Assembly: GCA_025093555.1 (NCBI GenBank)
Contig: JAIWNF010000022.1
Span: 310,001-374,000 of the forward strand
Reading direction: 5' to 3'
Length of the DNA: 64,000 bases
DNA from: Circinella umbellata
Lineage: Eukaryota > Mucoromycota > Mucoromycetes > Mucorales > Lichtheimiaceae
Shown: piece by piece, positions 1-11,839 of the stretch
Layout of the letters: each line of letters starts with the position of its first letter
Position numbering within the stretch: position 1 is the first letter of the stretch
Notes under the pieces: generated by a model
What the model was told of the DNA's origin: nothing
The model's input: only the letters and a program-made list of their open reading frames with translations
Database searches by the model: none
Position numbers and translations under genes: made by a program

Positions 1-518
1 CGACGCCATAATGGGGTTGTAGTGGTTTGGCAATTAAAACATTTCGTTATTGGTGGAGACCATCGTTGCTGTGATTGTTCTGGCTGGTTTCGGTGTTGTA
101 GTTGACAACCAATACAACCGTCCACAGCAGATGATGATTCAGGGTGATTATGGTGATGATGACGCGTGTGATGATTGGCGGTAGGGTATGACGCGTTATT
201 GGTCATAGAAGGACCTAGATGATTAGATGTTACTGTCATTCGGCTATTTGAAGACAATGAAGTATTATTATCTTGTTGTCCTGGCGATGATGCTGATGTT
301 GTTGTTTCAAAAGTTGCTGGTGCTGTTTCGTTATTATTATTATTATTATGATCCCATTGTTGATAAGCGCTAGGATGTGTAAGAGGATTGTTTGCTGGTG
401 TTGGTAACCGTGACGCTGAAGTATGTGAATGATGATGATGAGGGTGGTGATCCGCAGTCGTTGAATGTGTAGGATTATCGTCCATAATTGTCGTGGAGGT
501 ATTTACTATCAAAGTCAT
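1..518 (-). CDS. GATA-type zinc finger transcription factor, 5' part only (runs off window)
   Basis: Read on the minus strand, an open frame begins with ATG at 518 (a second in-frame ATG lies at 485) and stays open for 172 codons to the window edge. The protein is low-complexity (His, Asn, Ser, Thr, Pro, Gln runs) until the last 15 residues, KCFNCQTTTTPLWRR. This is the first half of a GATA finger: the C-x2-C pair (Cys160, Cys163) and the TPLWRR turn that contacts DNA. The second Cys pair (usually CNACG) must lie outside the window. Another C-x2-C pair (CIGC) sits about 30 residues before the finger; it has no GATA context. The expected role is nuclear, binding GATA motifs, as in nitrogen, light or iron regulators of fungi; which of these cannot be told from the fragment. 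Confidence 0.85.
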   Translation of the reverse strand, partial: MTLIVNTSTTIMDDNPTHSTTADHHPHHHHSHTSASRLPTPANNPLTHPSAYQQWDHNNNNNNETAPATFETTTSASSPGQQDNNTSLSSNSRMTVTSNHLGPSMTNNASYPTANHHTRHHHHNHPESSSAVDGCIGCQLQHRNQPEQSQQRWSPPITKCFNCQTTTTPLWR

Positions 519-2239
519 TTACTGCCGTATAGGAAAAGAATAACAAGTTTTACAAATCAATAAAAATCGGTAGCGAACAATGTTGGCAACCATGTAATTA
601 TGTATATAAGAAAAGGGAAAATTATTTAGAGAAGTATGGTATACTAAAAAAAGTTGCTTTTATCGTTTTTTTTTTTGGTTGAAAGGTATACGTATTGTGG
701 AAAAAACAAAAAGAACGTTATTTTTTTTGGTATATATAAAGTATTACTATTACTATTATTATTACTTTGTTGTTATAAATATGTGAATATCTATGTGTAG
801 TAATTATACCTAGAAAAGAGAAAAGAGATGAAAAAAAGGAGAGGAAATAGAACTTGGGATCGATTGTTGTTATTATTTCTTTTTTGTTTGAAGTAAAAAA
901 AAAAAAAAAAGAGAGAGAGAAGGAAAGAAGACGGCAAAGTAAATTAGAGTATAGAGCCACAAAAAAAGATAAAGGTGTTATCTTAGCTGATTGGCCAGTG
1001 ATTAGTTTTGCCCGTTTAGAGGTGTTAACGTTATAAAAAGAAATTGGGGGACCAAGAGTGAGTAAATGAGGGACTATGCTATAAAGGAAGGAGAAGATTA
1101 TTATGAGTAGCGTCTGTAAGCAAAACACAGCATGCAAATAATAAACGTAAAAATAAAATAAAAGATAAGATATATCCTTATCTGCCCGACACACACACGG
1201 GCTCCTGATGCTTTCTCCCCCCAAAAAAAATTACACAGTAGATAATGTATCCTTGTTTTTACTGCTTAAAATTTTTTGATAAAACTGGATTAACTGTGTA
1301 ACCTCCGACAAAACTTGGAAACATAAAAATTGTTTATCTGACGGAGCCAGTTTATCTTTCCGTTTTCTTTACATATCTATTACTTTCATGCGTTTTTTTA
1401 ATCTTCTTGTTCTTTGTTAGTAGCTAAATCGGATGGATAATTAAAGCAATAATAACTTTCACTAATTTTATGTTATGCTCACCATTGTTTTGACATCCCC
1501 ATTTCTTTTCTTCTCACTCTTTCCTCAACATTAATCCTTGTCAAGAAAACTCCAATAATAAATAGTCTAACTTATCAAAACGAAAATCTATTCCGACATC
1601 TTTCCCCGCACTTGAGTGATTCATCATAGAACCCATTCATTCAGCTGCTGTTCCCTAAATGAACAAATCGTATCCATTCGAGTTATTAAGCAAAATTAAG
1701 GTTTCTGAGATAAACCAGCGCGTGAACAATTATGCTAGAGCAAAAAAAAATTATTGTTCGCTTGTATTTGATTACTATATTATCTTTTTTGTGTTCCAGC
1801 TGCTATAATAAATTCTACTATCTATTTCTTCGATTGTTAATCATGATAATGCATATCGTCATCATTATTCCCATTTGTTGGTTATCATCGCTTTATAACG
1901 TACAAGTCATAAATTGCCTTTTTTATCGTATTTATTACAAATTGGTACACAATTTGATTATTCTGGCTTTTTCTTTATAACAATCTTCTCTTTTTTTCTT
2001 ATATACTGGATATTTTTTAATGATTGGTGGGACTATTTTTCTATCATAGCAAAATATTTCTTTTTATTTTGACGTTAGAATCTTTTGGTTGCCGGCGATT
2101 AACAGGGTCAATTCTGCGCACAACAGAATTCCAGAGTTTCGTGTATATAAATCCTATCATTAATGAAAAGTATTTTTCATTTGCCGACTGATTGTTGAAA
2201 AATGCGCGTACATTGATTCATGAAATCGGCCCTTTATCT
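519..2239. other. Gene-poor AT-rich spacer upstream of the GATA gene
   Basis: No open frame here resembles a known protein. There is a poly-A tract running into a GA run near 897-925 and several T homopolymers. The stretch up to about 1.2 kb probably includes the promoter and 5' UTR of the divergently read GATA gene. Nothing else is supported. Confidence 0.5.
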
Positions 2240-2473
2240 TTTAACAGACTTGCCCGCCCCAGTCAAACTCCCCACTTGACAATGTCAATTTATCGTGGTT
2301 CATGTCGCATAGCCACTTGATACTAGAGTATGGATTTTGGCATCTAATCTCATTTAAATATCAAAGTCAAAAAACAATAGAGGTTGTGGCATCTCATTGG
2401 CGCCAAAGCTCTCACATATTCTATGCCCTCTATGTCTTTCCACAATGTTAAACTGGACCAAATTCGCACCCTT
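2240..2473 (-). pseudogene. Decayed fragment of nuclear large-subunit (25S/28S) rRNA
   Basis: Read on the minus strand, two blocks match eukaryotic LSU rRNA as I know it from yeast 25S. Block 1 (about 2380-2457) contains AGACATAGAGGG, then GAGAGCTTTGGCGCCAATGA, in the order of the region just before the peptidyl-transferase domain. Block 2 (about 2240-2290) contains GACATTGTCAAGTGGGGAG followed by TTTGACTGGGGCGG and TCTGTTAAA. The blocks are in the correct order and at about the correct distance, but the interval between them is eroded. Most differences from the conserved sequence are transitions. It is a relic, not a working rRNA: no flanking rRNA is recognisable on either side. Confidence 0.8.
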
Positions 2474-5122
2474 GACTTTCATAGCAAAAAAAGAAACTTC
2501 ATACAGTTATAATCAATACGAATGACAAAACAAAAAACGGGAGATCAGGATTTCCAGTTGCTCGATCAAAAGCACTCAGAGAAAATGATAAATAGTGTAT
2601 TGCGTAAGGAGGTATATTATCCTTCACATCTTTGACAACCATTACACAGGCAATATACCAAAATTTTAAACAATATGGATGTAGTCGACGCCAAGTGAAA
2701 GTTTTTCGATGAATTTGAGGCCTGGGGGAATTCTTCAGATTTGGGTTTACAAAGCTTTGATAAAAGAGGAACTTTAGACAAAGGAAGTAGTAAATGTAAT
2801 CAGTTCTGCGGTGGTACCAAAAGAGATGAGTGGTTGTCTTGGTAAAAGAAAAATCGAAGATAACGGGTTCAACATTTTTTTTGTTCGTTTGTTTGTAGAT
2901 ACAGATAATTGGAAGCGAAGGCAAATTGAACTCATTATTCAAAATCAATGAACATGATTATGTAGATCTTTAATTGTTGAGTAAATTGGTTGGTAGTATT
3001 ATCAAACATGCAGCTCTGAAAATATATGGAAGATGGGTCTATGGAGACGAATTAAGTAATTATCAACGCAAGGCAATGGTTTAATGTGTCATTCATGATT
3101 ATCATTCATATTATTTGACGAGTAGCAATTCATACATTTTTACAACAAATACGTAAAATATTACATATCTGCACCACATTTATTCCAACTTTGATCCAAC
3201 ACTAATATATTATAATGTACATACGTCAAATTACTTCTCTATCTACATAAATATATTTTTATTGTCAAATCAAACTAACATGTAGGGAGAACAAGCGTTG
3301 ATACGTATTAGTTAAATTATCATCACCAGCCCGTTTTAATTAAACCAAAAAATCCTATTAGTATCTAAAACAGATTATCTGGATTAAGATGTGGCGGAAA
3401 GATGGCTAAAATTGCTTAAAACATCTTCTGAATGTCATCATATAGTTACATACTTATCTAACGAGATAATGAATGAGTTCTCCGTCCGTTCACAAAGCTG
3501 TTAGGTTTCAAAAAAGCACTTTAAAGAGTATGTGAATCCTTCGTCGCTTTTTATTACTAATAACAGTAACTAGCATACGAATTATAATGATGGGACGGTA
3601 CACAAAGTTGAAAAAAAATCCTTCAGCAAAAATATAAGTCTAAGCTGTCAGATATATACCATAATTCTACTAGCATCAAATTACACGGCCATTGTAAATT
3701 TTACTTGCCAATTATCATAAAAAATCCTGTATACCAACTTTTTCTTAACTTTGGTATTTCAGTCTATTACTTAGATGATCCAACTGTATTTATTCCAACA
3801 CCAGGTGATAAAAAAAAAAACTCTTTTCTCTAATTTCCCACCCCGCTTTTTCCACAAATTCCAAAATAGTGTCCTGATGTTTCTTGTCCTACAATTAAAC
3901 AATCTTTACTATAATAGCGACATGTTTTTATATACGATTGTATTAGCATCCCTTGGTAATAAATAGCCATAGGTTGATTGTAGCTTGCTCAGTAGTTGGA
4001 TAAAGAAAATAGGTGATGCAGCGCTACTTTAAGAATTTACCAGGTACTAGGGGTATTTAATATACAAGAATAAGTTTCTGCTTGCGCTTTCAAAAGTATA
4101 GTGTAAAATTTTATCCGATACGATGTTTTTTTTCTCACACTGCATCTGTATACACATGTTGTCTATGGCAGTGGATATATTATATGAATTTAACTTATCA
4201 TCATCATTCAGTTCAATTCAAACAAGTAATGTTTTTTATTGGAAACAGTCAATGCATGGACTTTGGAATAAAGTTATTGTTTTGAGCTAATCACTATATT
4301 AAAGTAAATCGAAATTTCGTTGAAAAGCACTGCTAAGTGTTTTGAGTCCGAAGCATCCTTTTGCATAGGAGTGCTGTGTTCCTAAGCACATTAAGACATG
4401 ATTTGTTTTTTTTGCGCTTGTGCTGAGACGTTTGATTTTCTTTTTACGATAATAAACTGACTAAACATTTTATCAAATCAGTTTTAATTGAAATGTGTTG
4501 CTATCCAATATATAAATGGACTGGCTAAGTAAAAAATTATTCTGTAGTACGACCGTAGATCATGAACAACCGGAGTAAAATTTGCCAATGCGTTAGTTGA
4601 CGAAGACGAAAACAAAAATGTGGTTACAATTCGCCCACCGTGATTTTCTTGGTTGTGACACTTTCCATGCTTTTTTCAAACGCCTATATCTTATCACATT
4701 ATCTATGCTAATTCCTCCCTTCATACACAAAAAAAATGACTTTGATTTTTGAAGGTATAACGGAAAAAGGGTATTAGCACAAAATTTTATTTATTATTAT
4801 TATTATTTTTACGTCATAAAGGAGTTTATTAATACATTGACGTCTGAGGCGAACTCAACAGAAATTGTTAGATGTACGACCAGCAATTGCTTTCTCTTTT
4901 ACTTTAATGAATCTAACACTTGCTTGTCAATTGGCACACATAATATTCACATGAACAAGGGCATATAATTATAGCACAATGGGCTTCTGATCTGATGATT
5001 TGTCTAAGCATTTTTTGTGTAACTTCAAAAGAGTTGCTTTGCGTGGTGTATAATATTTTTATAGTTTTTGAATAGAACAACGTTTTCTTTTTTCTCTTTT
5101 GTTGAAAATACGTTTTCTTTTG
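2474..5122. other. Gene-poor spacer between the rRNA relic and the carboxypeptidase array
   Basis: I see no gene here. A 150-codon minus-strand frame (2499-2948) has no recognisable domain, starts on a non-ATG codon and has no flanking splice pattern. The final 100 nt form the promoter or 5' UTR of the first carboxypeptidase gene. Confidence 0.4.
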
Positions 5123-7447
5123 ATGTACAATAATATATTACTATTAATCACTATTACACTAGTATTTTTCTCAACAGCATTTGCTAAATTGCAGTTTTCT
5201 AAACAATGGCCTTTTTCACCATTTCAACATTCTGTTGCTGAGCAGCAACAGCAGTCAATAGTACAAGAAACAGAATTTCGTGTATTGAAAAATGAGCGGG
5301 TAAAGAATTACGCCGTACGCATAAAACAGCCTCAATCTTGCGAAAACAGTCTTCAGGTAAATACACTTCAGTGAGATGCTTTTTTTTTTCGATGAATATG
5401 TTTCTGCATCGTCCGTTGCTATCATCATTATTTATTGTATGCGAGAGTATTTTCTTAGTATTCTGGATATATTGATAACTATGAAACGGACGACCATCTA
5501 TTTTTTTGGTTCTTTGAATCCCGTACATCACCTGAAACAGATCCTTTCGTTTTATGGTTGAACGGCGGTCCTGTAAGTTTCTCATAATAACACACTGTGT
5601 TATTTTTACTGTATTTTATATGTGCATTTACTAGACAGCAACATTTTTATAATATCATAAATAGGGATGCAGTTCTATGATGGGAAATTGGATGGAATTA
5701 GGGTAACTAAAATTGGTTTTGAAGAATATCTATATTTACACGTCTCGCAATCAATCTGACATGTATGTACACTATAGCCCTTGCCAGGTCCACCCATCCG
5801 GAAATTCCACCCTTCATAATGAGTACAGCTGGAATACTGCTGCTAATATTGTATTCCTAGACCAAGTAATATAACTCTATTTATTTTTCAAATTATATAC
5901 AGCTTTTTATTCACGTAGGCACTTCTAACCGCTGGGTATTATGGATACTTTGACGATAGCCTGTTAATGTTGGATACAGTTATGGTAGTTCCAAAATAGC
6001 AGATACAAAACACGCGGCCCGTGATGTTGCAGCTTTTTTGCAGCTTTTCTTGTCTGAGTTTGGGCAGTATGCTAATAACCCACTCCATATCGCAGGTGAA
6101 TCGTACGGTACGTCTTTGAAATAATTCGGTATGCCTTGTATAAAATTGTTGAGTAATGTAATATTTATCCAAATATGGAACCCTATTATATACGCTACAT
6201 AAAAAATACATTGATAGGTGGTCATTATCTGCCTGCGCTTTCAGTCAAACTACTTCAGCAAAATAAGATTGCAACAAAAGGACATATTCATATTCCATAT
6301 GAGTCAATGATAATTGGCAATGGTTGGACTGAGCCACGTACTCAATATAAGCACTACGAAACATATTCATGCACCAACGATTCTGAACGTAAGTGTAGTA
6401 TATTATTGCCAAACACCAAAATATCATTCTTAGTACTATAATCATCAACAATAATAACTTATACGATACATGAATACTACAATTTAGACGAATCACTTTT
6501 TGATGAACAAATATGTAAAAAAATGCGTGACACTTACCCGCGATGTGAAAAATTAATGACGACATGCTATGAGCAACAATCACCCTTGACTTGTATCCCC
6601 GCAGAGCTGTATTGCATAAAAACCCAACAATCAGTCTTTTATGAGTCTGGATTGAACTTGAATCCATATGATATTCGAAAAACTTGTGCAGGTGAATCTG
6701 GCCTTTGTTATGCAGAAATAGATTCTATTACCAAATATGCCAATAGCATGAAAGTCAGACGTGAACTTGGAGTTGATGATGCAGCTGGAAAGTTTAGTTC
6801 GTGTACTGACTCTGTCGCAGAACAATTTGAAAAAACAGCAGATCAGTGTGTATATTTTTTTGATCATATAATGAAGTAACGATTGAACAAGTTTTAGCGT
6901 TTCCTGTTACTAAAGACGGTAGTTGAAATAATTGTACAAATAGTGGGTTTAGTTTTGCAAAACACGTTGCTTATACACTCGATTCTGGTATAAGGGTACT
7001 ATTATATGCAGGCGATATGGTAAGACGGCATTTGTTACCTTTTTCTATTTTTCTAGAACTGTAAGCTCATTTTCTTTGTATTATTATGTTTTTAGGACTG
7101 GCGTTGTAACTGGATCGGAAACAGAGCATGGTCATTAAAAATGGAGTGGTCAGGGCAACAAGGTTATCGCGAGGCTCTTGGTGAACCATGGTATAATTCA
7201 AGAATGGGTGGACTAGCTGGAAAAGTATGGTCTCATAGTTACCTAACCTTTTTAAAGGTTTTCAATGCCGGACATATGGTAATAATTAAGAGGACTTACA
7301 ATTCCTTTTTATTTTTACAGTAATTTATAAGTAGCTTAATTTCTGATGTGAAAATGTTTTATTTATTAGGTGCCTTATGATCAACCAGAAAATGCTCTTG
7401 ATTTTTTTAACCGGTGGTTACAGAACAAAGCATTAAATAGCATATAA
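5123..7447 (+). CDS. Serine carboxypeptidase, family S10 (array copy 1)
   Basis: Ten exons: 5123-5356, 5459-5572, 5665-5702, 5778-5865, 5960-6107, 6218-6388, 6488-6845, 6944-7019, 7096-7278, 7370-7447 (495 aa). It removes C-terminal residues from peptides in the vacuole or outside the cell. A hydrophobic signal peptide (about residues 1-21, ending AFA) precedes a short propeptide. The oxyanion motif NGGPGCSS, nucleophile GESYGG (Ser206), YAGDMD (Asp410) and FNAGHMVPYDQP (His469) are all present. Intron 7 uses a GTGTGT donor and has TTACTAAAG as its branch site; reading through it gives a false stop near 6877. The family's CNW motif is kept (CNWIGN). Intron 8 lies just after GDM, 17 nt upstream of its place in copies 2 and 3. 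It is the most diverged member of the array. Confidence 0.9.
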
Positions 7448-7528
7448 TTATTTTGAATGGTTCTCAACTACTTCTAACTTATAGCGTAAATTACTTGGTT
7501 AAAAGGAAGCTTTATGCTACCAGTAGAA

Positions 7529-7534
7529 AATAAA
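7529..7534 (+). terminator. AATAAA polyadenylation signal of carboxypeptidase copy 1
   Basis: A canonical AATAAA lies about 82 nt after the stop codon of copy 1. Poly(A) use is inferred, not shown. Confidence 0.45.
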
Positions 7535-8420
7535 CTATCTCGCAGACAGTGTTTGATGTACCTATATATTATTATATATAATCTATCAGTGTTACAAAAA
7601 CAATGCAGAATAATAGTTAAGTTACGTTTTATATTGCCTTTGAAACCCCCATGATGTATTCAGACATTAACAGCCAGTTTCCGAGCAAAGAAACCAAGAT
7701 TCAGTATCGTTTTTTTTGCTGCGATTATTAATATGCACAAACCGATGAAAATAATTATAATGCTGTCTCCTACTTAATAAGTTACCGTATCCTTCTTCTG
7801 AGTATTCATTATGTAGTAAGCAACAAAACGCTGCCTTTTCAAATTAATAAGAAAAATACGCTGTTTTCGATTAAGGCAAGTCGGCCTTCTTGATAATCAA
7901 CCATACGTATGAAAACCCACTTGTGTTGATTAGAACTTGATAAATATAAATAGGATACATAGAAACTACGTACTCCAAGAATTTTAACAAGTCTTATATT
8001 TATATATAAAATAGCAGAATATAAGATAATTACTGATAGATGGAGAGATTGCTAGATAAAATGCAATCAGGTTAAAAATAATAAAGTTCGTTAAATCATT
8101 TTTACTTGTTACTGTATCCACGTGATGATGCTGCAAGCTTTTCTTTGTAGAATTGGAGAGGCCAAGTATTTTATTTACCTAAATGCAGTAAAATCATCAC
8201 AGAATAACCGTATCAGCATTATATTACTATGCAGTTGATAACCAAAAAGACCAGCGTTTCATTTTTTCAAAAAAAACTATTTTTCCTACATAACTACACA
8301 ACAAAATTGCTTTATTCAAAAACTGGAGAATCATAGTATTTCTCACGATTATTATTCATTCACCCGGAGGCGCCCTGCCTCAGATTAAGTTCAACTGTAC
8401 AACGACACCTATAAATATAA
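7535..8420. other. Intergenic spacer between carboxypeptidase copies 1 and 2
   Basis: AT-rich, with many stops in every frame. No gene, RNA or clear repeat was seen. It must contain the former promoter of copy 2. Confidence 0.4.
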
Positions 8421-8462
8421 ATGACAATGTATCTCCAATCGGGGGTTCCCTATCTATTTTTT

Positions 8463-10811
8463 ATGCGTTTTTCCTCTATTCGATTATTATCTCTTGCAGC
8501 GACTGCTGATATGATATTTTTTGACCAAACTGAATTGGAGCAGTGGCCAGTAACTTCCGACCGTCACAATTCCCTTGTTGTTCCTGAGCAGCAAGAACAA
8601 CAGCCTGTACGTGAGCAGGAATTCCAAGCGTTACGAAGTGACCAAATTAAAAACTATGCTGTTCGTATAAAGTACCCTGTTTCATGCAAAGGTGGTGTGC
8701 AAGTAAGCTAAGCAAAATATTCTTATTATTGTTATGTAATCGAAAGGAAAGCTAAAAGATATGGAAAGTACTCTTGTTATATAGATAACTTTGAAACAGA
8801 CGATTATTTATTCTTTTGGTTTTTCGGACCGCGTACTTCACCAGATACTGACCCTGTAGTTTTGTGGTTAAATGGTGGGCCGGTAAGAAAAAAAAGGTGT
8901 AACTGTATACATTAAAAATGGTTTCGGACCTGTTTTCGGTTTTCTTTCTCTCGCGTTGTTATAGGGGGGAAGTTCCATGATGGGTGCCTAGATGGAGTTA
9001 GGGTGAGTGAATAAAATAATTTCTTCAGATTTTATCCACCATTTAGCTATTGCAACATAATATAACTTAACTTTCCGTATAGACCTTGCTTAGTCGAGCT
9101 GTCTGGTAATACCACAATGCGTAACGAGTATAGCTGGAATTCTGTTGCTGATGTTATTTTTTTGGACCAGGTTAATACTTTATTTTATTTTTCTGAGCTT
9201 GTTATGTAACAGGAATCATTATCTAAAAAACATTCAATAACTCGTACGGTTTATACGGTTTATACTATTATAGTCTGTCAATATCGGTTACAGTTACGGT
9301 AAATCCAAAGTCAGAAACTTTAGGCAATCTGCTCGTGATATAGCGGCCTTTTTACAACTATTCTTTGGAGAATTCCCTGAATATGGTAATAATCCATTCC
9401 GTATTTCGGGTGAATCTTATGGTGTATTTATTTTATATTGTATTAATATATATTTGATAGTAATTGATAGTTACTGACTAGCTTTACTTAATTACTTTCT
9501 TTATATAAAATATTTCTAGGAGGGTATTATCTACTTCCTTTGGTAATAGGACTCATTGGTCAAAATAAAGAAGCTAAAAAAGGCCATATCTATATTGCAT
9601 TTGAATCCATGTTGATTGGTAACGGTTGGACTGAACCCAGCACTACTCAGCTTCAACAGTATAAAACTTATTCGTGTTCCACCGATTCTGAATGTACGTA
9701 CGTATGTTTTTGTGTATTTTGATAAGGAAAATAGAGAGCAAATGGACTGAATGTATTATCTTAAACTTCATTTCTCTTTTTATTTGAATAAAAATATATA
9801 TGTACGTAGATAAGTCACTCTTTGACGAACAAGAATGCGAAGAAATGCGAAGTGCATATCCATTCTGTGAGAAACTCTTGACAGCATGTTATCAATTTCC
9901 AACCGCAATAACCCGTGTTCCGCCTACTTTGTATTGCGAAAGAATACGTGATAGATATGAGGCTACTGGATTAAACCCCTACGATATTCAAAAGAAATGT
10001 ATCGGCGATTCTGGCCTATGCTATGACGAAATTGATGCTATTGTTAAATATGCCAATAATCCCGAAGTTCGATGGGAATTAGGCGTTGATAATGAAGCTG
10101 GAGAGTTTTATGGATATCCCAAATCTGTTAATTATCGGTTTACATTCTCAGGAGATGGGTAAATGAGGGCAGCAAACAAACAAAAATTTATAATTTATAT
10201 ATTGTTAATTAAGAATGATATATATATATTTATATAAAGTGCATTTGATTTCTTTAAAGATGTCGCAGATATACTTGCTGAGAATATCCGGGTTCTTCTA
10301 TATATCGGTGGTATGAACTATATCTGCAACTGATTAGCTTTCTATACGTAAAAATAACAGACCAAAACAAAAGCAGTTGATTAAACATGTACATATATCT
10401 AACATGTTTTTCTTTTTTGTTAAAAAAAAAGGTACGGGAATTTGGCATGGTCCAAAAAGATAGAATGGCACGGTAAACAAGGTTATGAAGAAACATTAGT
10501 TGAATCTTGGATTAATAAAGTAACGCTACAAAAGGCTGGTGAAGTACGTTCGCATGATAATTTGACATTTCTACGTGTATTTGATGCGGGACACATGGTA
10601 CGTAGTATAATGACTATTATATTCTTTTATTTTATCAGTACTGACTCATTTTTCTCCCTTCCTCTCCCTTCCTCTCCCTTCCACCCTCTCTCTCTCTCTC
10701 CGTTTGGTACGAAAACGATTAACTACTTATCAGGTTCCTTACGATCAACTAAAAAAATCTCTCGATTTCTTTAGTCGATGGTTAAAAAATGAACCACTAA
10801 ATGAGAAATAA
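8463..10811 (+). pseudogene. Serine carboxypeptidase (S10) array copy 2, recently inactivated
   Basis: The ten-exon plan matches copy 3: 8463-8702, 8769-8882, 8965-9002, 9083-9170, 9274-9421, 9520-9693, 9810-10158, 10240-10332, 10432-10597, 10734-10811. Four lesions are seen against copy 3. (1) Exon 3 reads GGSSMMGA-stop: TGG has become TAG at 8989-8991, and the oxyanion-loop Cys (GCSS) is Gly. (2) The donor after exon 8 is AT instead of GT (10333-10334). (3) YVGDMDW has become YIGGMNY, so both Asp candidates are gone. (4) 24 nt are missing from the signal peptide (LAATADM against [15 protein letters not shown]). GESYGG has become GESYGGYY (His to Tyr after the motif). Exon lengths otherwise keep frame, so decay is recent. 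An upstream in-frame ATG lies at 8421. Confidence 0.88.
10657..10700. repeat. Pyrimidine tandem repeat in the last intron of copy 2
   Basis: A CTTCCTCTCC-type 10-bp unit is repeated about three times and then passes into a CT dinucleotide run. Copies 1 and 3 have no such tract in the same intron. Confidence 0.8.
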
Positions 10812-11839
10812 TTATTTAGGCTATTTATAAATTATACTAATATTTTTTAGTATAAGAAATAATTATTTATGATATAATATAATTTAGGTATTAGAAAAGA
10901 ATAATAAGTAGTCCATATAGGCATATCTATTCTGTACAAACAATATGCTGCAATATTACGTATGCTGTTTTGGTATTATCATGCGAGAAAACTTCCATGA
11001 CAAATTGACCTACCAAACAACCGTTGTTATTAGGCCACAGTAGTTTTTTTTGTCTCCTTGTGGTATTTCAATATTGTAATTTTCGCTGCAAAAAAACAAA
11101 AAAGCAAAAAGTATAATCATCATCACCAGTTCTGGACAGACTGCATTCCATATTGTCAACCAGGATAGAATATTTTGAAAGGCATAACAGAAATCAAAGA
11201 GGCAGTAACTCAAAAATATTGTTCCGGAAATTATTTAAACAGCAATGTATAAATTCCGATGATAATGAAGATAGTCAAACTTGTTAGCAAATATATAAAA
11301 AATTCTGAAGATGACATAAATTAGATAACACATGGTCGACATTATTATTGAAAGTCGTTAAAAGCATACATAAGTAAGACTATGATAATAACCGTTGTTG
11401 GTCAAAATAAACGATATTGCAATCTGAAGAAATGGAATTGATGGTAGTTTCTGTTACCATCCGATTTTATGCGTAGAGCAGTTTACTGCGAAAATGAACA
11501 ATAGAATGATCGACCTCACACTACTATTTATGCTGAATATACAGAACGTCAAAAAATAGGGGTCATAATGCTTTGTGTGATAAATATTTCAAATATTCAT
11601 CCGGAGAATGTATGTTATACCATGGAATTTGCTTATTTTAATATATAGATTTTGCAGAGTCAGTGTCATATTTCTCAATAGCTTTGCTACACACACTAAG
11701 CAACGGCAACATGTCCGATTCTCGGTTCAGTTTGATTCACCGTACCCTAGTTACACAGCAGCAAACATAATGTGATTTACTTTTTTTTTGTAGTAACATA
11801 TTTCGGTCTATTCTTTTTCGCGAATTCGTATTATTTATT
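10812..11839. other. Intergenic spacer between carboxypeptidase copies 2 and 3
   Basis: No gene is recognised. A 67-codon minus frame near 11010-11213 starts on a non-ATG codon and has no known domain. The last 100 nt hold the promoter of copy 3. Confidence 0.4.

Noticed and set aside
718..1224. A 168-codon minus frame near the GATA gene
   Set aside because: It starts on a non-ATG codon, runs through poly-T and TA tracts, is hydrophobic by composition and probably lies in promoter or leader sequence.
1600..1680. A second possible LSU rRNA piece (a CAAGTGCGGGGAAAGA-like stretch on the minus strand)
   Set aside because: The match is short and would be out of order relative to the clear fragment at 2240-2473.
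2499..2948. A 149-codon minus frame beside the rRNA relic
   Set aside because: Non-ATG start and no domain. I checked the other strand for transposase motifs and found only isolated resemblances.
6841..6879. An apparent premature stop and frame loss in carboxypeptidase copy 1
   Set aside because: The stop lies in an intron. A GTGTGT donor after 6845 and the acceptor at 6943 give the same intron position and phase as the other copies, with a TTACTAAAG branch site, and the total length stays in frame.
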